A stretch of 6,997 bases of DNA from Gammaproteobacteria bacterium (lineage in GTDB: Bacteria > Pseudomonadota > Gammaproteobacteria > Eutrophobiales > Eutrophobiaceae). The notes under the pieces are model-generated. The model did not search any database. It had not been told where the DNA came from and was given only the letters and a program-made list of their open reading frames with translations. The translations under genes and the position numbers were made by a program. This document shows, in pieces, positions 1 through 6,495 of this stretch. How positions within the stretch are numbered: the first letter of the stretch is position 1; the number at the start of each line of letters is the position of its first letter. The stretch is from contig SMWN01000127.1 of the NCBI GenBank assembly GCA_004356415.1, positions 1 through 6,997 on the forward strand, written 5' to 3'.

Positions 1-531
1 CCGGCCTTACCTGCCTCCAACGAAGAAAAAAAAAATATCAGTTCGTGGATAAGAGAAAACAAGTTGATTGAAAATGATTTTATTATTATTCACGCTGGCG
101 GGAGCAGACAGCATCCTGAAAAACGCTGGCCCTATTACGAGCATCTTGCGAAAATATTTTCAGCTGAAAACAAATCTATTGTGTGGGTTGGTGGCAATGA
201 CGATCTAGAGATAAACCGAACCCTATCCTCCATCGCCGGCATCAACGCAAGCAATCAATTTACATTCCTCGAATTGGCGGAACTTGGAAGGCGCGCCTCC
301 TTTGCCATTACAAATGATTCTGGCCCCATGCATATTTTTTCCTGTTCTGGCATTCCTGTTTACGCATTTTTTGGGCCAACCAACTGGCAGCGCAATCATG
401 CGATTGGCCAGAAAGAATTCGTAATTACAAAAGACCTGTCAGTTGGAGGACAAAATAAAAGCTGTCAGGATCTTAGCCAGATCAAAGTTGAGGATGTAGT
501 GGCAATTTTAAAAAAGAGTATTCTAATATAA
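1..531 (+). CDS. GT9 family glycosyltransferase (heptosyltransferase-like), C-terminal part, truncated by left edge
   Basis: The reading frame is open from base 1, so the gene starts outside the window; a TTG at 64 lies inside the open frame and is probably not the start. The visible 176 residues form the C-terminal Rossmann-like half of a GT-B fold enzyme of the ADP-heptose:LPS heptosyltransferase family. Seen directly: a strand followed by HAGGS (residues 31-35), then EKRWP (40-44), where the Lys matches the nucleotide-sugar-binding K-x-W-P element of WaaC-type enzymes, a VGG strand end, and TNDSGPMH (104-111) followed by a hydrophobic GIPVYAFFGPT stretch, the family's NDSG/DTG-x-x-H signature. 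By family knowledge it would transfer a heptose or another sugar to a lipid A-core or related acceptor at the cytoplasmic face of the inner membrane. The exact donor and acceptor cannot be read from this fragment. It ends 17 bp from the convergent GT4 gene and has a C-terminal tail resembling that of the other GT9 gene at 1576-2499. Confidence 0.88.
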   Translation, partial: PALPASNEEKKNISSWIRENKLIENDFIIIHAGGSRQHPEKRWPYYEHLAKIFSAENKSIVWVGGNDDLEINRTLSSIAGINASNQFTFLELAELGRRASFAITNDSGPMHIFSCSGIPVYAFFGPTNWQRNHAIGQKEFVITKDLSVGGQNKSCQDLSQIKVEDVVAILKKSILI

Positions 532-548
532 AAAATTATCGCTTCTTT

Positions 549-1571
549 TCAATTAAGAATGGAGCCAAAATAAATTTTATATTCTTCAACGATCTTGTCT
601 TGCGAAAAGTTTTCCAGATATTTTTTATATGCGCTATCTATAATCATTTTCCTTAAACTGTTTTCCAGGATTAAACACGATATCTTTTCTGCCAGAGTAG
701 AATAATCGTCTATTGGCACCAATAAACCATTTTCCCCGTCATCGATGAGTTGTTTTGGCCCCTGTGCAACCGTTGCTATTATCGGGATTTTTTGTGACCA
801 GGCCTCAAGGACAACGTTTCCGAACGGCTCATGCCTTGACGGGCATACGAATATGTCCGCACTCGCCAGTAAAGCATTAATGTCCTCTCTCCACCCAAGA
901 AGCTGTACACGGTCATTCAGCTTGAGATCTAAAACAAGTTTTTTCAAATCATTTTTCAATGGTCCTTCCCCTGCCACCCATAAATAGACATTATCGAGCG
1001 TGCCTATGGCCCGGATTAGCACATCAAACCCTTTGTTTTCGTGTAGCCTTCCGGCGGCAAGAACCAGGGGGACGTTAGTTGGTGTATTAAAATTATTCCT
1101 TTCTACAGGGCCAGTGTTTTCTTCATCTACAAAATTTGATATGTAATGCACGTTTTTACTAGGCCAGCCTTGCTTGATCACATAATCGCGAATATCCCGT
1201 GTATTACATATCAGGTAATTACATTTTCTATAATATTTCAGATTATAATAACCGCCTAATCTTCCAACACTGATCCACTTGCCTGCAGGTATCGTGTTAG
1301 ATGCCCGGTTCATCCATGACATAACAATATCAGGCCGCTTTAATACAGCTAGCTGTTTTACTCGCCATGGAGTGTAAAAATCCAGCATGCCTCCATAAGG
1401 CAATTGGTAAGTATCAATCCTGGCCTGTTGAAGTGTTTGTGCCCTTTTTCTGTTTTTCCTGATAACTGCTGTTTGCTTCATTCCATCAGCGTGTAGCGCA
1501 GGAACCAGCCTTGTAAAAAAAGCTTCGGCCCCCCCATTACTCGCCCCGGCAATGAGCTGCATAATTTTCAT
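549..1571 (-). CDS. GT4 family glycosyltransferase
   Basis: A complete 340-residue protein of the usual size for GT-B fold, retaining GT4 enzymes. Seen: an N-terminal strand and loop with GGAEAFF (residues 13-19), the acceptor-side motif common in this family; AAGRLHENKG (172-181) opening the donor-binding domain; VAGEGP (199-204); and the catalytic/donor-contact E-x7-E motif EPFGNVVLE (248-256), followed by a G-x-N-G-L-L-V element near 278-285. There is no signal peptide or clear transmembrane helix, so it is expected to act in the cytoplasm or at the inner membrane. The ATG at 1571 lies 4 nt after the stop of the upstream GT9 gene, so the two are almost certainly co-translated; its ribosome-binding site is weak (GAG about 14 nt upstream). 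By context it is an LPS core, O-antigen or similar envelope-glycan transferase, but GT4 sequence alone does not reveal donor or acceptor sugars. It is the last gene of the minus-strand run. Confidence 0.92.
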   Translation of the reverse strand: MKIMQLIAGASNGGAEAFFTRLVPALHADGMKQTAVIRKNRKRAQTLQQARIDTYQLPYGGMLDFYTPWRVKQLAVLKRPDIVMSWMNRASNTIPAGKWISVGRLGGYYNLKYYRKCNYLICNTRDIRDYVIKQGWPSKNVHYISNFVDEENTGPVERNNFNTPTNVPLVLAAGRLHENKGFDVLIRAIGTLDNVYLWVAGEGPLKNDLKKLVLDLKLNDRVQLLGWREDINALLASADIFVCPSRHEPFGNVVLEAWSQKIPIIATVAQGPKQLIDDGENGLLVPIDDYSTLAEKISCLILENSLRKMIIDSAYKKYLENFSQDKIVEEYKIYFGSILN

Positions 1572-1575
1572 TAAT

Positions 1576-2499
1576 TTACAATTTTCTCATTAGCTTTTTA
1601 AGACTAGTCACAACGTCATCAACTTTAATATTTTCCAGTTCATTGTTCTCCCCCTGTAACCATATAGATTTGCTTCCCCAAGGCCGGTAACGATCAGGAT
1701 CGCCTATTCCGAAAATTGTTATCGTCGGAATACCGGCAGCACTTGCCATATGCCCAAGACCAGAATCATTTCCTATGAATCCTGTCAAGCATCGCTGAAC
1801 AGCGACAGCCTGAAGAATATCCGTGGTACCACACAAATTAATACAGGGCATGTCAACTCGCGAGGAAATAAAATCTGAACGTTCTTTGTCCCTATCATCA
1901 CCCAAAAAAATGGCCGCATCAAAAAACTCTCCCGTTTTTTCCAACAGGGACAGGTAGTTTTCTGTTGGCCATATTTTTATCTCTGCGTTAGCGCCTATAC
2001 CCAACCCCAACAATCTCTTGCCGTAATATTTACCAAGAGCCTCTTCAGCAAATTTGTTTTCCGCATTGCCAACCCAAATATAGCATTGCGGCGGATCCCC
2101 TTGAAAAATTTCAGAGATAATGCCCATGTGTTGCTGTACCGAATGGAGCCCCGTCGTTTTTCTGTTTAATTTCTTGTTAAATTTTGTGTATCGTTTCCCC
2201 GCTGGGATGAGGTAGGCCAGTCCATCGGTACGAATGTCTACAATCAGATCATAAGATTGAAACCACAAAGCCTTTAACAGGGCGGGTGTGCCCCTTAAAA
2301 ATCTTTGTTTTTGTTTATGAAAAATCTCCCCTCGAAAAGGACAATGCTTGAACACTTCACTGGAACGCTGGTCTCCGACAATATCAATAACGGCCTCTGG
2401 GTAACATTCGTGCAGTGCCAGGAGAACCGGCGTTGTCATTATTGCGTCACCAATATTGCTTAACGAAATAAACAATATCTTGTTGACTTGATCATGCAT
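1576..2499 (-). CDS. GT9 family glycosyltransferase (heptosyltransferase-like)
   Basis: A complete 307-residue protein, slightly shorter than typical heptosyltransferases (roughly 320-350). The N-terminal strand leads into SNIGDAIMTTP (residues 14-24); Asp18 in the GD pair matches the catalytic Asp of WaaC-type enzymes. The C-terminal half shows GLGIGA (165-170), IKIWP (174-178) with the sugar-nucleotide-binding Lys175, FLGDD (198-202) and NDSGLGHMASAAGIP (244-258), the GT9 signature. Its role is probably sugar transfer, heptose by family precedent, onto an LPS core or similar envelope acceptor from the cytoplasmic side; the substrate is unproven. Start: ATG at 2499, with an AGGA element in the upstream gap at a rather long spacing of about 14 nt. 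It begins 28 nt after the mnmE stop with no terminator-like stem between, and ends 4 nt before the GT4 start. Its C-terminus (IKVDDVVTSLKKL) resembles that of the left-edge GT9 (IKVEDVVAILKKS). Confidence 0.92.
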   Translation of the reverse strand: MHDQVNKILFISLSNIGDAIMTTPVLLALHECYPEAVIDIVGDQRSSEVFKHCPFRGEIFHKQKQRFLRGTPALLKALWFQSYDLIVDIRTDGLAYLIPAGKRYTKFNKKLNRKTTGLHSVQQHMGIISEIFQGDPPQCYIWVGNAENKFAEEALGKYYGKRLLGLGIGANAEIKIWPTENYLSLLEKTGEFFDAAIFLGDDRDKERSDFISSRVDMPCINLCGTTDILQAVAVQRCLTGFIGNDSGLGHMASAAGIPTITIFGIGDPDRYRPWGSKSIWLQGENNELENIKVDDVVTSLKKLMRKL

Positions 2500-2527
2500 C
2501 TTTTGTCGACTATTCCTGTGACTGTAT

Positions 2528-3898
2528 TTATTTGCCTATACAAAAGCTTGAGAAAATTTCACCGAGAAGATCATCGGCAACAAAACTGCCCGTGATTGTC
2601 CCCAGCGACTCCTGTGCCATGCGCAGATCTTCTGCTAACAGCTCCAAAGAGATTTTATCTTCTGTGCTCTGTACTCCCTTCGTCAAAAATTCCTGCGTTC
2701 TCAAGAGCGCATTGAGGTGACGTGTCCTGGCCATGTAACTATCTTCGCTTGTTTCGTTTAACCCCATGATTGTTTTCAGCTGCTGAACCAGGGCGTCAAC
2801 TCCTTCGCCCGTCTTTGCTGAAAGAAATATCTCTGTAGAATGTTTATTTTTATCAAGTAGTTCGTTTTTGTTGTCGGCTAGGTCAACTTTATTTCTCACT
2901 ACGATCGTTTTCACATTTTTAGGGATCGTTTCCAATAGTCGCTGTTCTTCTCTTCCTGTTTTCTGCCCATACTCTGTTATCAACAATATAATATCTGCCT
3001 GGTTTGCAGCATTTAACGCGCGTTTAATTCCTTCTTCTTCAACATCATCTTTGGTATCTCTGAGGCCTGCCGTGTCTAATAGATTAAGCGGCGCGCCCTC
3101 GATAAGAATATTTTCTTCAACAATGTCTCTCGTTGTTCCCGGTGTTGTACTGACAATTGCCGCCTCTCTCCCTGCGAGCCTGTTTAACAAACTTGATTTA
3201 CCAACGTTTGGACTGCCGATAATTGCCAACTTCAACCCTTCCCTCAACATTGCGCCTTGCCGCGCCTGAGCAAGCATCGTATCGATTTCTTTGATACAAG
3301 CAGATAATTTTTCCTTGATATCAGCCTCCTGAATAAAATCGATTTCTTCTTCAGGGAAATCCAGCGCACTCTCAACGAATGTCCGCAGGCTAATCAACCT
3401 TTGTAATAAGCTGTTGATATTCTTTGAGAATTCGCCCTCCAGAGAACGGATCGCACTCCTGGCGGCCTGAGATGAAACGCTATCAATTAATGCGGCCACT
3501 GCCTCCGCCTGCACCAGATCAATCTTGTTATTTACAAATGCGCGCTCTGTAAATTCACCTGGTCGTGCCTGCTTGGCGCCTAGTGATAAAACACGATCAA
3601 GCAACATGGACATTACAACACGACCACCGTGCCCCTGAAGTTCTACAACATTCTCTCCCGTGTATGATGCGGGTTGTGGATAGTAAATGAGGATCCCAGT
3701 ATCTATGGGTGAACCATCTTCCCCAAGGAAAGTACAAAACGTTGCTTCTCTTGCCTTCAGGTCTTGCTCTCCTGGCTTCTTACCGACAAGTTGTTTTGCG
3801 ATAACGGCGGCCTTGGCCCCGGAGATACGAATGATGCCTATGCCCCCGCGCCCGGGCGGTGTTGCGATTGCGGCGATGGTGTCGTTAGTTTCAACCAT
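2528..3898 (-). CDS. mnmE: tRNA uridine-5-carboxymethylaminomethyl synthesis GTPase MnmE (TrmE)
   Basis: With MnmG (not in this window), MnmE installs the cmnm5 group on the wobble uridine U34 of certain tRNAs, using GTP and a folate one-carbon donor. The 456-residue length is standard (E. coli 454). Seen in order: the N-terminal folate-binding, dimerising domain with TPPGRGGIGIIR (13-24) and ELQGHGG (86-92); a helical domain; an inserted G domain with P-loop GSPNVGKS (228-235; Asn231 is in the K-loop position that allows potassium-dependent GTPase activity), G2 TTPGTTRD (251-258), G3 DTAG (275-278), G4 NKVD (336-339) and G5 SAK (360-362); and the C-terminal FCIGK (452-456) with its conserved Cys. 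All key motifs are intact. Start ATG at 3898 has GAG 7 nt upstream and follows the yidC stop by 30 nt. Its place after yidC is the classic gammaproteobacterial order. Confidence 0.98.
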   Translation of the reverse strand: MVETNDTIAAIATPPGRGGIGIIRISGAKAAVIAKQLVGKKPGEQDLKAREATFCTFLGEDGSPIDTGILIYYPQPASYTGENVVELQGHGGRVVMSMLLDRVLSLGAKQARPGEFTERAFVNNKIDLVQAEAVAALIDSVSSQAARSAIRSLEGEFSKNINSLLQRLISLRTFVESALDFPEEEIDFIQEADIKEKLSACIKEIDTMLAQARQGAMLREGLKLAIIGSPNVGKSSLLNRLAGREAAIVSTTPGTTRDIVEENILIEGAPLNLLDTAGLRDTKDDVEEEGIKRALNAANQADIILLITEYGQKTGREEQRLLETIPKNVKTIVVRNKVDLADNKNELLDKNKHSTEIFLSAKTGEGVDALVQQLKTIMGLNETSEDSYMARTRHLNALLRTQEFLTKGVQSTEDKISLELLAEDLRMAQESLGTITGSFVADDLLGEIFSSFCIGK

Positions 3899-3928
3899 CG
3901 TTTATCTCAAGAAGTTATCTACGGGGGC

Positions 3929-5596
3929 TTAGTTCCGTGACAACGCTGCGCGCTCGATGCTTCTGGTGATGACCCACTGTTGGGCAATGGACAACACATT
4001 GTTCACCACCCAATATAACACCAGGCCTGATGGGAAAAATGCAAAGAATACAGTAAAAACAATTGGCAATATTGACATCACCTTTTGTTGAACAGGATCC
4101 ATAGGTGCTGGATTTAATTTTTGCTGTATCAGCATTGTTGCGCCCATCAGTAGTGGCAAAACAAAATACTGATCCGGCGCAGACAAATCTGACAACCAGA
4201 AGATAAATCCTGTTTGTCTTAGCTCGACACTTTCTAGTAATGTCCAGTATAACGCAATAAAAACAGGTATCTGAATGAGTATTGGAAAACAGCCACCTAA
4301 TGGATTAATTTTTTCTTTTTTATAGATATCCATCATTGCCTGATTTAACCGGGCACGATCATCTTTATACCTATCTTTAAGGGCCATTAACCTGGGCTGT
4401 ACCCGACGCATGTTGGCCATTGATTTATAGCCTGCTGCAGATAACTTAAAAAATATCAATTTCAACATTAAAGTTATCAGCACAATTGCCCAGCCCCAGT
4501 TTCCGGTAATCCCATGAAATTTTTCCAGGCACCAAAACAGTGGTTTTGCCAAAAACCACAGAACCCCATAATCAACTGTTAACTCCAGGCCCGGCGCAAT
4601 CTCCTTAAGCTTGCCCTGGACTTTAGGGCCCATATATATCTTTTGTTCGATCACTCCCGTCTCATTTGTTGCTATTGAGATTGCAGGGGTGATTACGCCA
4701 ATGACATAACGATTGTCTTTATGTGCGAGCGTATAGTAATGGTTCTTTTCTTCGCGGCTTGATGGAATGAGTGCGCTCACAAAGTAGTGTTGCAACATCG
4801 CGGCCCATCCATTAACAATATCTATATCAAGTTTTTCCTCCTCCATATCATCAAAGTCGAGTTTTTCATAGCGTTTTTCCGGGCTTGAAATAACCGCTCC
4901 CGTGTATGTGTATAGAATGCGAGACTCTCTTCCTGGATCACTCCTTTGCAGCTGGCTATAAGCATGCCCTATCCAGGGTTCTCCACTTAGATTTTCTACT
5001 TCATATCTGATCTTGACCAGATAACTATCTCTTGTGAATTCGTAGATCTTTTTAACCTTAATACCATTTTCGGATTGCCAGAAAAGCGGCACAATAAGTG
5101 AACTCTGTCCTTCTTCCAGAACATAACTACTGCTCAAAGAAGAAAATTTCGCTTCATGGGTTGGTCCGCCTTTTTCACTTAACAGGCCGCCCTGTGCAAC
5201 ATAAAATAAGGGTGATGTGTTGTTAAGCAGAAGTGTTGGTTGGTCTGGTGTCTCTAGCGTAACTGGGTAATCAAGCAATTCGACTTTATCGATACCGCCA
5301 CCCGTTATACCAATACTAATCTGATATAAATCCGTTTTTACCCTGATGGGTTCTTCTCCTGCCATTACTGCAGGAACATTATTGTCACTAGTGGATAGTG
5401 GTGGTTGCTGAATTTCTGGTGTTACTGGTACAACGGGTACTGCGGTGTCTCGCCTTTCTGTTTCTCCCTCCTGAACCTTGTTTAGTTCTGCTAGTGCCTC
5501 CCTAGATACGCCGTAATCCTTTTCCCACTCTTGCCAGAGCATCAACAGCACAAGGCTCAGGGCAACGACCAGTATGAAACGTAAGTTATCCATCAT
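3929..5596 (-). CDS. yidC: membrane protein insertase YidC
   Basis: YidC (Oxa1/Alb3 family) inserts and folds inner-membrane proteins, alone or with SecYEG. The 555 residues match the Gram-negative type. Seen: TM1 at about 5-20; a Pro/Thr-rich linker (about 50-75); the large periplasmic beta-sandwich domain (about 80-340); a conserved C-terminal core with hydrophobic segments near 345-385, 433-453, 478-492 and 505-540. The core carries SMANMRR (392-398), where Arg397 matches the groove arginine of E. coli YidC, then KINPLGGCFP (429-438), SVELR (456-460) and FFPSGLVLYW (520-529). The C-terminal basic tail is shorter than in E. coli, ending about 15 residues after the last helix. Two consecutive ATGs (5596 and 5593) could serve as start. 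The first overlaps the yidD stop as ATGA, which suggests translational coupling and is preferred. Only a weak ribosome-binding site is visible, inside a palindrome at 5598-5613. Confidence 0.98.
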   Translation of the reverse strand: MMDNLRFILVVALSLVLLMLWQEWEKDYGVSREALAELNKVQEGETERRDTAVPVVPVTPEIQQPPLSTSDNNVPAVMAGEEPIRVKTDLYQISIGITGGGIDKVELLDYPVTLETPDQPTLLLNNTSPLFYVAQGGLLSEKGGPTHEAKFSSLSSSYVLEEGQSSLIVPLFWQSENGIKVKKIYEFTRDSYLVKIRYEVENLSGEPWIGHAYSQLQRSDPGRESRILYTYTGAVISSPEKRYEKLDFDDMEEEKLDIDIVNGWAAMLQHYFVSALIPSSREEKNHYYTLAHKDNRYVIGVITPAISIATNETGVIEQKIYMGPKVQGKLKEIAPGLELTVDYGVLWFLAKPLFWCLEKFHGITGNWGWAIVLITLMLKLIFFKLSAAGYKSMANMRRVQPRLMALKDRYKDDRARLNQAMMDIYKKEKINPLGGCFPILIQIPVFIALYWTLLESVELRQTGFIFWLSDLSAPDQYFVLPLLMGATMLIQQKLNPAPMDPVQQKVMSILPIVFTVFFAFFPSGLVLYWVVNNVLSIAQQWVITRSIERAALSRN

Positions 5597-5808
5597 CGAT
5601 CCGGAACCGGATCATACCCTCCCTTATGAAAGGGGTGACAACGACATATGCGTGCTATGCCCATGGTTGCACCTTTTAATGTTCCGTGTTTTGTAATCGC
5701 TTCTTTTGTGTATTGTGAACAGGTCGGCATGTAGCGACAGTGAGCCACCAGATAGGGACTTAATAGAAATTGATAAGCTTTAATACTAGAAATTAAAAAT
5801 TCTTGCAT
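5593..5808 (-). CDS. yidD: membrane protein insertion efficiency factor YidD
   Basis: A small 71-residue protein of the YidD family (formerly annotated as a hemolysin-like protein), a cytoplasmic-face membrane-associated helper of YidC-dependent insertion. Seen: an N-terminal amphipathic/hydrophobic segment (about 3-20, with YQFLLSPYL), the family core CRYMPTCSQY (24-33), and the C-terminal RCHPFHKGGYDPVP (56-69). The conserved cysteines are at 24, 30, 55 and 57. Length is normal for the shorter members. The start ATG at 5808 overlaps the last 16 nt of rnpA and the stop overlaps yidC by 4 nt, so its translation is embedded in that of its neighbours; no strong ribosome-binding site of its own is visible. 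The position between rnpA and yidC is the conserved one across Gammaproteobacteria. Confidence 0.96.
   Translation of the reverse strand: MQEFLISSIKAYQFLLSPYLVAHCRYMPTCSQYTKEAITKHGTLKGATMGIARICRCHPFHKGGYDPVPDR
5598..5613 (-). promoter_or_regulatory. palindrome at yidD/yidC junction, possible hairpin over the yidC ribosome-binding site
   Basis: The 16-mer GATCCGGAACCGGATC has two perfect 7-bp arms around a 2-nt centre. In the minus-strand transcript it can form a GC-rich stem of about 6 bp with a GUUC tetraloop, ending one base before the first yidC ATG (5596). It is also the coding sequence for the YidD tail DPVPD, whose repeated codons partly explain the symmetry. Seen: the symmetry and the position. 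Inferred: that it hides the yidC initiation region until ribosomes finishing yidD open it. It could be a coding coincidence. Confidence 0.35.
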
Positions 5809-6152
5809 TGCGAAATATTTTTCCAGTGCACGCCTAGTGATTCATTAATTATTTTGATATTAATTGTGGTTTGCTTTCTATGGATAACAACAACATCAAT
5901 ACCTTTTAAGATATTTTTGTGATAACGAAAACTCTCTCTTATTGCTCTTTTTATATTATTTCTGCTAACAGCCTTATTAATATTCTTCTTTGATATAGCA
6001 AGGCCTAGTCTGGCCCATTTTAGGTCATTCTTTTTTGCTATTACAAGAAACGTATCATCTACTGAACGGCAGGAAGATTTAAAGACCTGTCGATAATCCT
6101 CTGGTTTGACTATCCTGTTTGATTTTACAAACTTGCCCGTTTTTGTGGACAC
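5793..6152 (-). CDS. rnpA: ribonuclease P protein component (RnpA, C5 protein)
   Basis: The basic protein subunit of RNase P, which supports the catalytic RNA in 5' maturation of pre-tRNAs. The 119 residues are the usual length. Seen: NRIVKPEDYRQVFKS (12-26), the family N-terminal helix/strand; LGLAISKKNINKAVSRNNIKR (49-69), which ends in the RNA-binding motif usually written RNRxKRxxRE and here RNNIKRAIRE (64-73), with Asn in place of the second Arg; and a VVVIHRK strand (87-93). The start is GTG at 6152. The frame has a stop at 6168-6170 upstream and no other start codon between, and this start gives the expected distance to the conserved core. The ribosome-binding site is weak (a GAG about 18 nt away), suggesting coupling to rpmH, which ends 31 nt upstream. 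An out-of-frame ATG at 6157 precedes the start. The 3' end overlaps yidD by 16 nt. Confidence 0.96.
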   Translation of the reverse strand: MSTKTGKFVKSNRIVKPEDYRQVFKSSCRSVDDTFLVIAKKNDLKWARLGLAISKKNINKAVSRNNIKRAIRESFRYHKNILKGIDVVVIHRKQTTINIKIINESLGVHWKNISQCKNF

Positions 6153-6183
6153 AGCATTCGTTTGCGCTTACTCAGATCTTGAC

Positions 6184-6318
6184 TCAAGCTGAAAGCTTCT
6201 TGCGGCCTTTTGCTCGACGCGATTTAATGACGCTACGGCCCGCCTTGGTACGCATTCTTGCTCGGAAACCATGTTGTCGTTTTCTCTTTATTTTACTAGG
6301 TTGAAATGTTCTCTTCAT
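6184..6318 (-). CDS. rpmH: 50S ribosomal protein L34
   Basis: A 44-residue, very basic protein that reads MKRTFQPSKIKRKRQHGFRA, continues through RMRTKAGR and VIKSRRAKGRKKLSA, and is an essentially textbook L34, which binds 23S rRNA in the large subunit. The length is that of nearly all bacterial L34 proteins, and no residue of the usual pattern is missing. The ATG at 6318 has GGA about 9 nt upstream (complement of 6328-6330). It is the first gene of the minus-strand run, with its own strong-looking promoter (6352-6381) and a 5' leader of about 27 nt. rnpA follows after 31 nt, the arrangement conserved across bacteria. Identification rests on direct recognition of the whole sequence. Confidence 0.99.
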   Translation of the reverse strand: MKRTFQPSKIKRKRQHGFRARMRTKAGRSVIKSRRAKGRKKLSA

Positions 6319-6351
6319 CGGTTTGTTTCCGTAACAATAAAAAAGCGCGAT

Positions 6352-6381
6352 ATAGTACGTTTATCGAGCCTTCTGTGTCAA
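6352..6381 (-). promoter_or_regulatory. sigma70-type promoter of rpmH and probably the whole minus-strand run
   Basis: On the minus strand a perfect -35 TTGACA (6381-6376) is followed, after an 18-nt spacer, by TACTAT (6357-6352), which matches the TATAAT consensus at 5 of 6 positions. An A/T-rich stretch lies directly upstream of the -35 and could act as an UP element, fitting a ribosomal protein gene. Transcription would start near 6345, leaving a short leader of about 27 nt before the rpmH ATG. No other promoter this strong was found for the downstream genes. Confidence 0.8.
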
Positions 6382-6411
6382 TTCGTCTTAAAATAATAAT
6401 TCATTTTAGGC

Positions 6412-6420
6412 TGTGGATAA
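6412..6420 (-). promoter_or_regulatory. DnaA box (perfect TTATCCACA on the minus strand)
   Basis: TGTGGATAA on the plus strand is the exact complement of the high-affinity DnaA box TTATCCACA. It lies 91 bp upstream of the dnaA start, 31 bp upstream of the rpmH -35, and directly beside an AT-rich tract. By analogy with E. coli, DnaA bound here may autoregulate dnaA and could also affect rpmH; a role in origin function is possible but unproven. Confidence 0.75.
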
Positions 6421-6475
6421 GTTATAGGATCAGGTATAGACTTTGCACGAATAATCTTTCTCTATATCAACACAA

Positions 6476-6491
6476 TCAAAAGGTCAAAAGG
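6476..6491 (+). repeat. tandem direct repeat of the 8-mer TCAAAAGG
   Basis: Two perfect adjacent copies, at 6476-6483 and 6484-6491, in the dnaA leader just before the ribosome-binding site. The following GGCCAAGGGGATCAAAAAA continues the purine-rich character, so the leader has three AAGG-type stretches in about 25 nt. Possible meanings are a ribosome standby site, a regulator site or simple slippage; the sequence does not decide between them. Confidence 0.5.
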
Positions 6492-6495
6492 GGCC

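Noticed and set aside
290..297. GGCGCGCC palindrome, also present at 3090-3097
   Set aside because: An 8-bp palindrome inside two unrelated coding regions; there is no spacing or context suggesting a site with a function.
532..548. Bidirectional intrinsic terminator between the convergent genes
   Set aside because: No GC-rich inverted repeat is present in the gap or immediately around it; only A/T runs.
745..987. Plus-strand 80-codon open frame inside the GT4 gene
   Set aside because: It is the antisense shadow of a gene with intact GT4 motifs and shows no protein-family features of its own.
2868..3269. Plus-strand 133-codon open frame inside mnmE
   Set aside because: It lies opposite the G domain of a clearly recognised MnmE; the Ser/Leu-rich translation looks like a reverse-strand artefact. 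The frames at 2532-2720 and 3687-3932 are rejected for the same reason.
6178..6198. Short inverted repeats (CTTGACTCAAG; AAGCT-GAA-AGCTT) at the rpmH stop as a terminator or attenuator
   Set aside because: Stems are only 5 bp with 1-3 nt loops, partly dictated by L34 codons, and no U-tract follows in the transcript.
6119..6304. Plus-strand 61-codon open frame across the rnpA start and rpmH
   Set aside because: It is antisense to L34, whose full sequence is recognised; no independent support.
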